Source of the DNA: Christensenellaceae bacterium | Lineage (GTDB): Bacteria > Bacillota > Clostridia > Christensenellales > CAG-138 | Assembly: GCA_031261085.1 (NCBI GenBank) | Contig: JAISKB010000019.1 | Location: 1 to 52,389, forward strand | Direction: 5' to 3' | Length of the DNA stretch: 52,389 bases | Translations under genes and position numbers: made by a program | Notes under the pieces: generated by a model | The model's database searches: none | Told to the model about the DNA's origin: nothing | The model's input: only the letters and a program-made list of their open reading frames with translations | Shown here: positions 1 through 8,521 of the stretch, in pieces | How the letters are laid out: every line of letters starts with the position of its first letter | Numbering within the stretch: position 1 is the stretch's first letter

Positions 1-138
1 GGCCAATCTCCGGATGAGGTAATAGAAATCCAGGATGCATCAAATGATACGATGTACTTTTGGTATTACTACGAGGTAAAAAACCCTGATGGTGAAATTG
101 AACCGGCATTTATGGGTGAAATTGTAATACACGCATAA
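1..138 (+). CDS. C-terminal fragment of an unidentified protein (cut by window edge)
   Basis: An open frame enters from the left edge in frame 1 and runs 45 codons to a TAA at 136-138. The visible tail is rich in Tyr, Trp and acidic residues (it contains FWYYYEVKNPDGEIEP) and ends EIVIHA. No family is recognisable. The base composition is more AT-rich than the next genes. It could be the end of an extracellular or accessory protein. Only the reading frame and the stop are certain, because the start lies outside the window. Confidence 0.5.
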   Translation, partial: GQSPDEVIEIQDASNDTMYFWYYYEVKNPDGEIEPAFMGEIVIHA

Positions 139-181
139 ATGAATTGGAGGCAATTCAAGGGGCTAGGGAATGGGGCGGCAA

Positions 182-547
182 TCACCCCTCTCCCACATTT
201 CGTGTGGCGATTACATCGCAGCCAAGCCCCAGCGCGTTTGGGATAAGCACCTGCCCAAGCTCCACCGGTGCGGGCACGCGGGCGGCATGAATCAGCCGCA
301 TCATATCGAATATGCGCGCCTTGGGTATGGGGGAAGTAAGCCGCACGCTGCACAGCGGCAGTTCCCCGCCCTCCACCAATACCGATGAAGCGATATTGCG
401 CAGCGGCGCGCAGATTTCCTGCCGCACATAGGCCTCCCCGCGCGGGCAGCGGTGGCCCGCAATGGCGGCGGGCTGGCCGTCTTCCCCCACCTCGGCGCGG
501 ATTTCGCAGCCGTTGGGGCAGAGTATGCAGGTATAGAGCTTAAGCAT
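182..547 (-). CDS. DUF1667 protein, small Cys-rich partner of the GlpA-like operon
   Basis: This 121-residue protein begins MLKLYTCILCPNGC. Cysteines sit at positions 7, 10, 14 and about 34 (HRCPRGE), the usual pattern of DUF1667, where they probably bind a metal or Fe-S cluster. In many Clostridia this small protein is the last gene of a three-gene set with a GlpA-like dehydrogenase and an FAD/NAD oxidoreductase, as here. It overlaps the upstream gene by 8 bases, so the three are almost certainly co-transcribed. Its biochemical role is not established. By position it may carry electrons from glycerol-3-phosphate or a similar substrate. The family call is firm; the role is inferred. Confidence 0.85.
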   Translation of the reverse strand: MLKLYTCILCPNGCEIRAEVGEDGQPAAIAGHRCPRGEAYVRQEICAPLRNIASSVLVEGGELPLCSVRLTSPIPKARIFDMMRLIHAARVPAPVELGQVLIPNALGLGCDVIATRNVGEG

Positions 548-1781
548 CGCCTATCACCACCTCTACCGGATTGTGGGATTTTAGCGCCGCGGCCGGCAGC
601 AGCGCCTGTTCCATCTGGGCGGGCAGCATGCGGGGGAAGCGCTTGGTAAGGATGGCCTGCCCATCCTGCAAAACCCGCAGCGTCGCATCCCGCAGGGGCC
701 GCCGGGGCCTAAAGGTGAGCAGCGCATCCCGCGCGCCGCTGATATGCTGCGGCAGCGCGTAAGCCACATCGCGGCCGGCGGATACGGCTATAGCGGGCTT
801 TGCCTGCTCTCCCGCCAAATACCGCTTGACCGCCTCGGCCATCCGCTCGGCCTCCAGCGAAACAAAATCCACCAAATCGTGTACATGCAGCACATTCCCG
901 GCGGCAAAGATGCCGGGCACTGTGGTTTGGTAGCTTTCATCCACCACCGCGCCGCCGGTATGCGCATCCAGCAGTACACCCGCATCCAGCGCAAGCTCGT
1001 TTTCGGGTATAAGCCCCACCGAAAGTATCAGCGTATCGCAGGGGTAAAGGCGTTGTGTGCCGGGCAGGGGGCGCAAATCCTCCCCCACCTCGCTCACCTC
1101 CACCGCCTGCAAGCGGGCATCGCCCAGTATGTTGGTCACGGTATGGCGCAGGTATAGCGGTATGTCGTAATCGTATAGGCACTGCTCCACATTGCGGGGC
1201 AGGCCGCTGGGGTAGGGCTGCAGCTCAAACACGGCCGATACCCGCGCGCCCTCCAGCGTTAAGCGCCGCGCCATAATCATGCCAATATCGCCGGAGCCCA
1301 ATATGACGGCGTTTTTGCCCACCATGGTGTTTTGCAGGTTGATATAGCTTTGCGCCACCCCCGCGGTGTATATACCGGTGGGCCGGGCGCCGGGTATGCT
1401 CAGCGCGCCCCGCGTGCGTTCGCGGCAGCCCATCGCAAGTATGATGGCCCTGGCGTTAAAGCGGTGCAACCCCTTGCGCGATGCCGCCGTTACGGCGTGC
1501 GCCGCGCTCATCCGCAGCACGGTGGTATCCAGCATGTATGCAATGCCCTGCTCCGCCGCCGCGTCGATAAACCGCTGCGCGTATTCGGGGCCGGTCAGCG
1601 TTTGCGAAAAGCGGGTGAGGCCAAACCCATCGTGTATGCATTGGCGCAATATGCCGCCCAAGGCATGCTCCCGCTCCAAAATGAGTATATCCCGCACGCC
1701 CAGCTCGTGCAGCTTTACCGCCGCGGCCAGCCCCGCCGGGCCGCCGCCTATGATGATAACATCCTTATCCGTCTGCGTCAT
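540..1781 (-). CDS. FAD/NAD(P)-dependent oxidoreductase, middle gene of GlpA-like operon
   Basis: This 413-residue flavoprotein has an N-terminal FAD-binding Rossmann motif (IIIGGGPAGLAAAVKL, about residues 9-24) and a second dinucleotide-binding motif near the middle (VILGSGDIGMIMARR). It ends its FAD domain with the GIFAAGNVLHVHDLVD segment typical of thioredoxin-reductase-like enzymes. No CxxC redox disulfide is visible, so it is not a thioredoxin reductase. The gene starts inside the end of the upstream GlpA-like gene (ATGA overlap) and overlaps the DUF1667 gene downstream. Such proteins probably pass electrons from the dehydrogenase to NAD(P) or another acceptor. The exact substrate is unknown. 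Confidence 0.85.
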   Translation of the reverse strand: MTQTDKDVIIIGGGPAGLAAAVKLHELGVRDILILEREHALGGILRQCIHDGFGLTRFSQTLTGPEYAQRFIDAAAEQGIAYMLDTTVLRMSAAHAVTAASRKGLHRFNARAIILAMGCRERTRGALSIPGARPTGIYTAGVAQSYINLQNTMVGKNAVILGSGDIGMIMARRLTLEGARVSAVFELQPYPSGLPRNVEQCLYDYDIPLYLRHTVTNILGDARLQAVEVSEVGEDLRPLPGTQRLYPCDTLILSVGLIPENELALDAGVLLDAHTGGAVVDESYQTTVPGIFAAGNVLHVHDLVDFVSLEAERMAEAVKRYLAGEQAKPAIAVSAGRDVAYALPQHISGARDALLTFRPRRPLRDATLRVLQDGQAILTKRFPRMLPAQMEQALLPAAALKSHNPVEVVIGDA

Positions 1782-3238
1782 GGCTCCCGCACGCTCCCCG
1801 TAAACAGATTGGAGCCCGCCCGGCCGTATAGCAGCTGGTCACAGGGAATCCCCTTTTCCTGCTGCAGCAGCCGCGCGATGCGGGTTTGGCAATAGCCGCC
1901 CTGGCAGCGCCCCATCATGGCCCGGCAGCGGTATTTTACGCCGGTTATGGTGCTGGCTCCCAAGGGGCCGCGCATGGCCGCGAGCACCTCGGCCTTGGTG
2001 ATGGTTTCGCAGCGGCATATGATTTCGCCGTAATCCGGGTTTTGGCGTATCAACTCGGCCTGCTCTTGCGCGGGCTTATCCGCAAAGGTGCAAAACCGCT
2101 TGCTCCTTGGGTTGAACGCGGGTTTTTCACGCAGCGGCTCGGCCTCTTGCAGCAGGCGTATCACCTCGTGCGCGATGGGCACCGCGGCGGTCAGCCCCGG
2201 CGATTCTATGCCGATCAGGTGTATGGCGTTGCCGCGCCGCTCCATTACAAAATCGTGGTAGCCGCCCACGCCCTGGGGCGTGAGCTTGGGGCGTATGCCG
2301 GCAAAATTGCGTATGAAATATTCCTTTTGCAGGTGGGGGAATATGCGGGCGCCCTCCTGCAGCAGCGTGTCCATCACGCGGCGGGTGGCGGCATAGTCCC
2401 CGCGCGCGCCGATATATTCGGTGCTGGGGCCCACCAATATGTTGCCCTCCATAGTGGGGGTAAGGTGTATGCCCAAGCCGCCGGTTTTATAATTCGGCAC
2501 GGGATATACCGGCAGGGGCAGCAGGTGGCCTATGCGCTTATCCAGCACAAAGTATTCGCCCCGGCAGGGGTAAACGGCATAGTCGCGCAGGCCCAGCATG
2601 GCGGCGATGGCATCCGAAAAAAGCCCCGCGCAATTGATAACCCAGCGCGCCGCGTATGCGCCGGCGGCGGTTTGCACATGGTAGAGCCCCTCCGCTTGGG
2701 ATATGCCCGTAACCTCGCTGTTGAAGAAGAATTGCACCCCGTTTACCGAGGCGTTTTCGGCCAGCGCAAATACCAGCCTAAACGGGTTGAGTATGGCGGT
2801 GGAGCCCGACCACAGCGCAAATTCGCCCCCCACATAAGGCGCCTTTTCGCGGATGAACGCTTTGCTTACCAATTCCAGCCCCGGCACGCCGCTGCGCGTG
2901 CCGGCCTGCTTCATGGCAGCGAGCGCCTCGCGATCCTCCTCGGTAAAGCCCACCACGAGCTTGCCAGTGCGCTTGTAGGGGATGTCCAGCTCCTGCGCCA
3001 AGGCATCGAAGCCCCGGTTGCCCGCCACGCACAGCGCGGCCATGCGGGAGCCGGGCTCGTTGTTGTAGCCCGCGTGCAGCACGGCGGAGTTGCGCGCGCT
3101 GGTTTCGCAGCAGATATCCGGCTGTTTTTCCAGCACGCCGATGCGAAGCCGGTAGCGCGAAAGCTCCCGTGCCACCGCACAGCCTATCACGCCGCCGCCT
3201 ATTATCAGCGCGTCGAATCGTTCGGGTGCCTGCGGCAT
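1778..3238 (-). CDS. GlpA-like FAD dehydrogenase with C-terminal BFD-type [2Fe-2S] domain
   Basis: A protein of about 486 residues in the DAO/glycerol-3-phosphate dehydrogenase family. The FAD motif IIGGGVIGCAVAREL is near residue 12. The C-terminal 80 residues form a BFD-like Fe-S domain with CRC at 408-410 and further Cys near 438, 440, 445 and 450. Anaerobic GlpA and its relatives have this layout. I chose ATG 3238 because GGAGG lies eight bases upstream; the longer start at 3253 would sit on that ribosome site. It heads an operon with an FAD oxidoreductase and a DUF1667 protein. Glycerol kinase is also in the window but 47 kb away. Glycerol-3-phosphate is the likely substrate; L-2-hydroxyglutarate or another hydroxyacid remains possible. 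Confidence 0.85.
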   Translation of the reverse strand: MPQAPERFDALIIGGGVIGCAVARELSRYRLRIGVLEKQPDICCETSARNSAVLHAGYNNEPGSRMAALCVAGNRGFDALAQELDIPYKRTGKLVVGFTEEDREALAAMKQAGTRSGVPGLELVSKAFIREKAPYVGGEFALWSGSTAILNPFRLVFALAENASVNGVQFFFNSEVTGISQAEGLYHVQTAAGAYAARWVINCAGLFSDAIAAMLGLRDYAVYPCRGEYFVLDKRIGHLLPLPVYPVPNYKTGGLGIHLTPTMEGNILVGPSTEYIGARGDYAATRRVMDTLLQEGARIFPHLQKEYFIRNFAGIRPKLTPQGVGGYHDFVMERRGNAIHLIGIESPGLTAAVPIAHEVIRLLQEAEPLREKPAFNPRSKRFCTFADKPAQEQAELIRQNPDYGEIICRCETITKAEVLAAMRGPLGASTITGVKYRCRAMMGRCQGGYCQTRIARLLQQEKGIPCDQLLYGRAGSNLFTGSVREP

Positions 3239-3319
3239 GGCATACGCCTCCATCCAAATATAATAAGTTGCATGTATGATAGCATTTTTTCGGTAAAAAG
3301 ATTATTCTGCGGCAGGGGG

Positions 3320-3829
3320 CTACTCTTTGCAGGCCACCCCATAGGCGGTAAACCCTGCGCGCAGCACCCGCGTGCAGGGCCTTAACAGCAGCGCGCAGGC
3401 AAGCGTGTTCCCCGCGCCGTGCAGCAGGTCGAAGGGGATGCCGCTCACCCAATAGGCGAGCGCGGCGGGCCAACCGCCAACGAACAGGTAGGGCAGGGCG
3501 CAAAGCGCGCCAAACACCAGCCCAAACATGCCGCAGAGCAAGGCCCAGCTTAGGGCGCCAAACAGCGCCCGGCGCAGCGCCCAGGTTAACAGCACCAACG
3601 CCGCCCACACATATAGGTAGCAGACGAACCAGGCGCCAAAGCCATACAGCAAGCCCTCGAGCAGCACGAATACATAAACGGGGTACAGCGCGCGGAGCCC
3701 CAGCAGCAGCGTGCAGGCGATAATCAGGGCGGAAACCAGCTCGATATTGGGCAGCACCGCAAGCGCTACCTGCACCGCGGCCAGCATAGCGCCCAATATG
3801 GCATATAGCACCAGCTCGCGCGTGCGCAT
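3320..3829 (-). CDS. ECF transporter substrate-binding (S) membrane component
   Basis: A 169-residue, very hydrophobic protein with about five to six membrane segments, typical in size for an ECF vitamin transporter S component. Its ATG overlaps the stop of the upstream DUF4430 gene (TAATG), so translation is probably coupled. No ECF ATPase or T component lies nearby, so it would rely on a shared module coded elsewhere (group II ECF). The pairing with DUF4430 (a transcobalamin C-terminal-like fold) and the divergent cobalamin-dependent methionine synthase operon suggest cobalamin or a precursor as ligand. The ligand assignment is inference; the family call rests on size, hydrophobicity and partner. 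Confidence 0.75.
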   Translation of the reverse strand: MRTRELVLYAILGAMLAAVQVALAVLPNIELVSALIIACTLLLGLRALYPVYVFVLLEGLLYGFGAWFVCYLYVWAALVLLTWALRRALFGALSWALLCGMFGLVFGALCALPYLFVGGWPAALAYWVSGIPFDLLHGAGNTLACALLLRPCTRVLRAGFTAYGVACKE

Positions 3830-4233
3830 TACCAGCCGGTTTTCAGCGTCAGCTCGAAGGCGTCGCCATCGGCGATGGGCGTGGTATCCACCGCGGTGAC
3901 CGTCATTTCACCGCCCTTGGTGATGCACCACCATTGCTGCAGGGCTTCATCCGCCGTTTCGCCATCCACCGTGGTGATATATAAGCCCAAAGCGCTTTGT
4001 TCCCCGCTTATAACGCCCTGCGCCAAAAGCGGTTCCGCCAGGTATTCGGCATCGGTTTGGCAGGTGATCGTTTTGCTCGCGCCCTGCGCGTGTACGATTT
4101 CTACGGTGATGGTTTTGGCGCCCGGGCTCAGCTTGGGCGCCAGCAGGGTGTAGGCGGCCAGCAGCAACGCAAGCATCGCCAGCGATAGGCCTGCCATGAG
4201 GAAGTTCTTTTTTGCGTTTTGCGGGTTTTTCAT
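3829..4233 (-). CDS. DUF4430 membrane-anchored protein
   Basis: About 134 residues from ATG 4233, which has AGGAG nine bases upstream; the in-frame ATG at 4257 lacks such a site. There is one N-terminal membrane segment (about residues 11-33). An outside domain of about 100 residues follows, with the TITVEIVHAQGASKT and LGLYITTVDG strands typical of DUF4430. This fold resembles the C-terminal domain of transcobalamin. It is coupled to the following ECF-S gene. A role as an extracellular ligand-capture domain delivering cobalamin to the S component is plausible but not shown here. Confidence 0.8.
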   Translation of the reverse strand: MKNPQNAKKNFLMAGLSLAMLALLLAAYTLLAPKLSPGAKTITVEIVHAQGASKTITCQTDAEYLAEPLLAQGVISGEQSALGLYITTVDGETADEALQQWWCITKGGEMTVTAVDTTPIADGDAFELTLKTGW

Positions 4234-4275
4234 AATCGGCTTCTCCTGTTGTTGCAAATGTATTGTTCCTTACCA

Positions 4276-4304
4276 AGTATAGCGTAAACCGGGCTTGGCG
4301 TAAA
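4276..4304 (-). promoter_or_regulatory. Promoter for DUF4430-ECF operon
   Basis: Read on the minus strand, TTTACG (4304-4299) is followed after 17 bases by TATACT (4281-4276), a good sigma-A pattern about 43 bases before the chosen start at 4233. Confidence 0.6.
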
Positions 4305-4341
4305 TGCCCGGATTGGCCACTGCCCCTCAAGGGCGAAACAG

Positions 4342-4370
4342 TTGCATATAAGGGCAAAAAAAGATATAAT
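4342..4370 (+). promoter_or_regulatory. Promoter for metF operon
   Basis: TTGCAT at 4342-4347, a 17-base spacer and TATAAT at 4365-4370 match the sigma-A consensus well. The leader to metF is only about 30 bases, so no SAM or B12 riboswitch fits in between. Confidence 0.75.
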
Positions 4371-4408
4371 ACATAATTATTCAATAAGCGAACGAAAGCG
4401 TGATTTTT

Positions 4409-5281
4409 ATGAAAATTGCCTCCTTGTTTGGGCCGGGCAGAGCGGTGTTTTCCTTTGAGGTGTTCCCACCCAAAAAGAACGGGGGCGATATCGCTTCCAT
4501 CTACGGCACGTTGGATGCGCTCCAGCCGCTTAAGCCGGATTTCATCAGCGTCACATACGGCGCGGGCGGGCTGGAGGCGGGCAACAGCCTTTCGTGCGAA
4601 ATTGCGGCCGCCATCAAAAACAGGTATAGCATCGAATCGGCGGCGCACCTGACCTGCGTAAATTCCACCCGGGCGCAGGTGGATGCGGAGCTCCATAGCC
4701 TGCAGGAAGCGGGCATCGAGAACGTACTCGCGCTGCGGGGGGATATACTGCCCGACTTGCCCCGCCGGCATGATTTTGCATATGCCAGCGAGTTGGTGGC
4801 GTATATTCATCAGCATAGCGAAATGGGCATTTCGGGGGCCTGCTACCCCGAGGGGCATGTCGAATCCGAGAGCTCGGTGGAGGATGTGCTAAACCTTAAA
4901 AAAAAGGTGGATGCGGGCGTAAGCCATTTGGTCAGCCAGCTGTTTTTCGATAACAGCTTCTTTTACGCCTTTGTCGAAAAGGCGCGCATCGCCGGCATCC
5001 ATGTGCCCATCGAGGCGGGCATCATGCCGGTGGTCAACAAAAAGCAGATCGAGCGCATGGTATCCATGTGCGGCGCGAGCTTGCCCCGCAAGTTCGTCAA
5101 AATCATGCAGCGCTACGAAAATAACCCCGAAGCGCTCCGCGACGCGGGCATCGCCTATGCGGTCAACCAAATCGTGGATCTTTTGACCAACGGCGTGGAG
5201 GGCATACACCTGTATACCATGAACAACCCCTATGTGGCCCGGCGGATACACGAGAGCGTGCACAACCTGCTGGCGCGTTGA
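4409..5281 (+). CDS. metF: Methylenetetrahydrofolate reductase
   Basis: Reduces 5,10-methylene-THF to 5-methyl-THF, the methyl donor for methionine synthase. The roughly 290-residue length matches bacterial MetF. Visible family features are FSFEVFPPKKNGG near the N terminus, the YGAGG segment, NVLALRGD and the VPIEAGIMPV strand of the TIM barrel. I prefer ATG 4409; a GTG at 4400 is in frame but adds only three residues. It is the first gene of a metF, MetH-reactivation, metH operon, so three successive steps of methyl transfer to homocysteine are encoded together. Strong call. Confidence 0.95.
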   Translation: MKIASLFGPGRAVFSFEVFPPKKNGGDIASIYGTLDALQPLKPDFISVTYGAGGLEAGNSLSCEIAAAIKNRYSIESAAHLTCVNSTRAQVDAELHSLQEAGIENVLALRGDILPDLPRRHDFAYASELVAYIHQHSEMGISGACYPEGHVESESSVEDVLNLKKKVDAGVSHLVSQLFFDNSFFYAFVEKARIAGIHVPIEAGIMPVVNKKQIERMVSMCGASLPRKFVKIMQRYENNPEALRDAGIAYAVNQIVDLLTNGVEGIHLYTMNNPYVARRIHESVHNLLAR

Positions 5282-5306
5282 GGATACATTGCAGCGAGGA
5301 GTAGCC

Positions 5307-5990
5307 ATGCGGCAAACCGTAGAATTGAACGGCTTACAGTATGCCGAAGCGATACGATATTTGGGGTATGGCGACGCCATGCCGGGGGAGGATGTGCTCG
5401 CGCTGCTGCGCGCGGGCGAGCAAGCCCTGTTGGCCGCCGCAACCCCGCAGTTTGCATACAGGGTGTTTTCGGCGCAAGCGGTGCAAGGGGGCATAGCGCT
5501 GGTGGGCACGCAGCTTATTTTGCGGGGGAATTCCATACTGGAGCACCTTGCGGGCTGCGATCAGGCGGCGCTGCTGTGCGCCACGCTGGGCGCGGGGGTG
5601 GATGCGCTGACCCGCACCGCGCAGGTGCGGGATATGGCGCAGGCGGTGGTGCTCGATGCGCTGGGCAGCGCGGCGGTGGAGCAGGTGTGCGCGCGGGCGG
5701 AGGAACACATGCGGGCGAGCTTCCCCAACCGCTTTTTTACCTACCGGTTTGGGCTGGGGTATGGCGACCTGCCGCTGGCGCAGGCGGGGGAATTCTTTCA
5801 ATTGCTGGATGCCTCGCGCGCGCTGGGCGTGGCGGTAACGGCGGGCAACAGCTTTGTGCCCCGCAAAACCGTGGCCTGCGTGATAGGCATGAGCGAGCGG
5901 GAAATACAATCGATGAGGAAGGGCTGCGCTACCTGCAACCTGCGAAAAACCTGCGGGTACCGCGCACGAGGTGATAGATGTGGATATTAA
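5307..5990 (+). CDS. Stand-alone methionine synthase reactivation-domain-like protein
   Basis: About 227 residues resembling the C-terminal AdoMet-binding activation domain that E. coli MetH carries fused at its end. The family signature region FFTYRFGLGYGDLP (compare RxxxGYxxxP) is visible. A Cys-rich tail follows (KGCATCNLRKTCGYRARG). Start ATG 5307 has GAGGAG upstream; the longer frame to 5232 would overlap metF. The gene overlaps metH by 20 bases, and metH here stops after its B12 domain. The split protein therefore probably reactivates oxidised cobalamin in trans. The physical separation is directly visible; the function follows from family knowledge. Confidence 0.85.
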   Translation: MRQTVELNGLQYAEAIRYLGYGDAMPGEDVLALLRAGEQALLAAATPQFAYRVFSAQAVQGGIALVGTQLILRGNSILEHLAGCDQAALLCATLGAGVDALTRTAQVRDMAQAVVLDALGSAAVEQVCARAEEHMRASFPNRFFTYRFGLGYGDLPLAQAGEFFQLLDASRALGVAVTAGNSFVPRKTVACVIGMSEREIQSMRKGCATCNLRKTCGYRARGDRCGY

Positions 5991-8409
5991 GCAACGGCTA
6001 ACGCAAAAGCCATATTTGCTTTTGGATGGCGCTATGGGCACCATGCTGCAGGCAAGGGGGCTGCCTTTGGGCGGCCTGCCCGAAGAGATGAATATGACCG
6101 CGCCCCAAATGGTGCAGGAGATACACGCCCTATACCTGGCGGCGGGCGCGGATGTGGTTTATACCAATACCTTTGGCGCCAACGCCTATAAGCTGAGCCG
6201 CTCGCGCTATGCGGTGACGGAGGTTATAGAGGCCGCGGTAGCCATTGCCAAGGCGGCGTGCGGGCAAGCGCAGGGTGAGCGGCGCCCCTTGGTGGCGCTG
6301 GATATCGGCCCTTTGGGCCGTATGATGCGCCCGGCGGGGGATCTGTCTTTCGACGAGGCATATGGGTATTTTAAGGAGCAGGTGCTGGCGGGGCGCGATG
6401 CGGACCTAATCGTGATAGAAACCATGAGCGATTTGCTCGAGGTGAAGGCCGCGCTGCTGGCCGCCAAAGAGAACGCGAGCCTGCCCGTGGTGTGCACCAT
6501 GACGTTTGAACGCAGCCTGCGCACGTTTACCGGCGTGAATGTGCCCGCCATGGCCATGACGCTGGAGGGCTTGGGCGCGGACGCCATCGGCGTAAACTGC
6601 TCGATGGGCCCGCTGGAGCTTATACCCGCCATAGAGGAGATGCGGCAATATACCAACCTGCCTTTGGTGGTGAAGGCCAACGCCGGCCTGCCCGACCCCG
6701 CCACCAGCGCCTATACCCTAACGCCAACCGATTTTGCCGCCGCCATGGCGCGCATGGCCGATTTGGGGGTGCAGATTTTCGGCGGCTGCTGCGGCACCGA
6801 TGAGCGGTTCATCCAGGCGCTGCACGCCATGCTTTTGAAGTACGATTTCACCAAGGTGCCGCCGCGGCCCCAGGTGACGCATACGGCGGTATGCTCCGCC
6901 ACCCGCGCGGTGGTGATAGATCAGCCTCGCATCATTGGGGAGCGCATCAACCCCACCGGCAAAAAGCGGTTTAAGCAGGCGCTGCAGGAGCGGGATATAG
7001 ACTACATATTGGATCAGGCGCTGGAGCAGGTGGACGCCGGCGCGGATATACTCGATGTAAACGTGGGCCTGCCCGGCATAGACGAAACCGAGATGATGGT
7101 GACCTGCGTGCAGGAATTGCAGGCCGTGGTGGATACCCCGCTGCAGATAGATTCCGCCTCGCCCGCCGTGGTGGAGGCCGCCCTGCGGGCGTATAACGGC
7201 AAGCCCATCGTCAATTCGGTCAATGGGGAAGAAACCTCCATGGCGAGCGTGCTGCCGCTGGTAAAAAAATATGGCGCGTGCCTGCTGTGCCTCACGCTGG
7301 ATGAAAACGGCATACCCCAAACGGTGGAGGAGCGCATCGCCATCGCCAAGCGGATTGTGGAGCGGGCGCTGCGGCTGGGCATCCCCCGCGAAAACCTGAT
7401 TATCGATTGCCTTACGCTCACCGTCAGTGCGGAGCAGGACGGCGCGGCGCAAACCCTGCAGGCGGTGGCGCGCGTGAAGCGGGAGCTGGGGTTAAAAACG
7501 GTGCTGGGCGTATCCAATGTATCCTTCGGCTTGCCAAACAGGGAGCTGGTGAACAGCACATTCCTCACGATGGCGCTGCAGATGGGGCTGGATTTGCCCA
7601 TACTCAACCCCAACATACCGGCGATGACGGGCGCGTTCCGCGCATTTAAGGTGCTTGCGGGCTACGATAGGAGCGCCGAGGACTTCATACGGCATTATGC
7701 CGATACGGTCGTAAAAACATCGGTGTCCGGCCCGGCCCAGCCCGCGGCGCAGGCGGAAGCGGCCATAGCCGGCGCGGACCTGCCCGGCAAGCTGCGCCAC
7801 GCGATTGAAGCCGGGCTAAAGGCCGAAAGCGGCGCGTATACGCAGGCGCTGCTAAAGGCGGGTACGAGCGCCATGGATATTATCGAAGGCACGCTCATCC
7901 CCGCGCTGGATGCGGTGGGGAGCCTGTTTGAGGTGGGCAAGGTGTTTTTGCCGCAGCTTATACTTGCGGCGGCGGCGGCGCAGGCCAGCTTTGCCGTGCT
8001 GCGCGCGCAGCTGGCGCAATCCGAAAGCGCGCCCATAAGCCGGGGCAAAATCGTGCTGGCCACCGTTAAAGGCGATATTCACGACATCGGCAAAAACATA
8101 GTGAAGGTGCTGCTCGAAAACTATGGCTATACCGTGATAGATTTGGGCAAGGATGTGGAGCCGCAAAGCGTGGTGGAGGCCGCCAAAGCGCACGGCGCAA
8201 AGCTCGTGGGCCTTTCGGCGCTGATGACGACCACGCTGCCTTCTATGGAGAGCACCATAAGCCTGCTGCGCCAGGCGAACCTGCCCTGCAAGGTGATGGT
8301 AGGGGGCGCGGTGCTTACGCCGGACTATGCGCAAACCATCGGTGCGGATTATTATGCCAAGGATGCGAAGGCCGCGGTGGACGTGGCCAAGCGGATATAT
8401 GGCGGGTGA
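5971..8409 (+). CDS. metH: Cobalamin-dependent methionine synthase lacking the activation domain
   Basis: Transfers the methyl group of 5-methyl-THF to homocysteine via methylcobalamin. Domains over 812 residues are as follows: homocysteine/Zn module (about 1-300) with Zn ligands Cys210 (GVNCSMGP) and Cys273-274 (GGCCGTD); pterin-binding barrel (about 310-580, IIGERINPTGKKRF); B12 cap (about 600-680); B12 domain (about 685-812) with the DxHxxG motif DIHDIG at 701-706, whose His binds cobalt. E. coli MetH is about 1,230 residues. The missing C-terminal activation domain is supplied by the overlapping upstream gene. The start is GTG 5971, inside that gene. Very firm identification. Confidence 0.96.
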   Translation: MIDVDIKQRLTQKPYLLLDGAMGTMLQARGLPLGGLPEEMNMTAPQMVQEIHALYLAAGADVVYTNTFGANAYKLSRSRYAVTEVIEAAVAIAKAACGQAQGERRPLVALDIGPLGRMMRPAGDLSFDEAYGYFKEQVLAGRDADLIVIETMSDLLEVKAALLAAKENASLPVVCTMTFERSLRTFTGVNVPAMAMTLEGLGADAIGVNCSMGPLELIPAIEEMRQYTNLPLVVKANAGLPDPATSAYTLTPTDFAAAMARMADLGVQIFGGCCGTDERFIQALHAMLLKYDFTKVPPRPQVTHTAVCSATRAVVIDQPRIIGERINPTGKKRFKQALQERDIDYILDQALEQVDAGADILDVNVGLPGIDETEMMVTCVQELQAVVDTPLQIDSASPAVVEAALRAYNGKPIVNSVNGEETSMASVLPLVKKYGACLLCLTLDENGIPQTVEERIAIAKRIVERALRLGIPRENLIIDCLTLTVSAEQDGAAQTLQAVARVKRELGLKTVLGVSNVSFGLPNRELVNSTFLTMALQMGLDLPILNPNIPAMTGAFRAFKVLAGYDRSAEDFIRHYADTVVKTSVSGPAQPAAQAEAAIAGADLPGKLRHAIEAGLKAESGAYTQALLKAGTSAMDIIEGTLIPALDAVGSLFEVGKVFLPQLILAAAAAQASFAVLRAQLAQSESAPISRGKIVLATVKGDIHDIGKNIVKVLLENYGYTVIDLGKDVEPQSVVEAAKAHGAKLVGLSALMTTTLPSMESTISLLRQANLPCKVMVGGAVLTPDYAQTIGADYYAKDAKAAVDVAKRIYGG

Positions 8410-8452
8410 GGGAAGGAGCCGGGGTGCGGCACACTTTTATACTATAGGTATG

Positions 8453-8481
8453 TTGATTTTTCTCCAGCAACGATGTATACT
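8453..8481 (+). promoter_or_regulatory. Promoter for zinc-ribbon membrane protein gene
   Basis: TTGATT (8453-8458), 17 bases, TATACT (8476-8481). The spacing is ideal, and the gene starts about 40 bases after the expected transcription start. Confidence 0.65.
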
Positions 8482-8521
8482 GTTTCTATAATTATCATTT
8501 CTGAAAGCGAGGCATTATTTT

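Noticed and set aside
1886-3385. Plus-strand open frame of 499 codons opposite the GlpA-like gene
   Set aside because: Same reason: low-complexity His/Ala/Gly-rich shadow of a well-identified gene.
4305-4400. SAM or cobalamin riboswitch before metF
   Set aside because: Only about 30 bases separate the likely transcription start from the gene, and no B12-box or SAM-I core is visible.
4970-4976. TGTCGAA 0A-box-like sequence inside metF
   Set aside because: It lies in the middle of a coding region in normal codons. A 7-base match is expected by chance at this frequency, so it was not called as a site.
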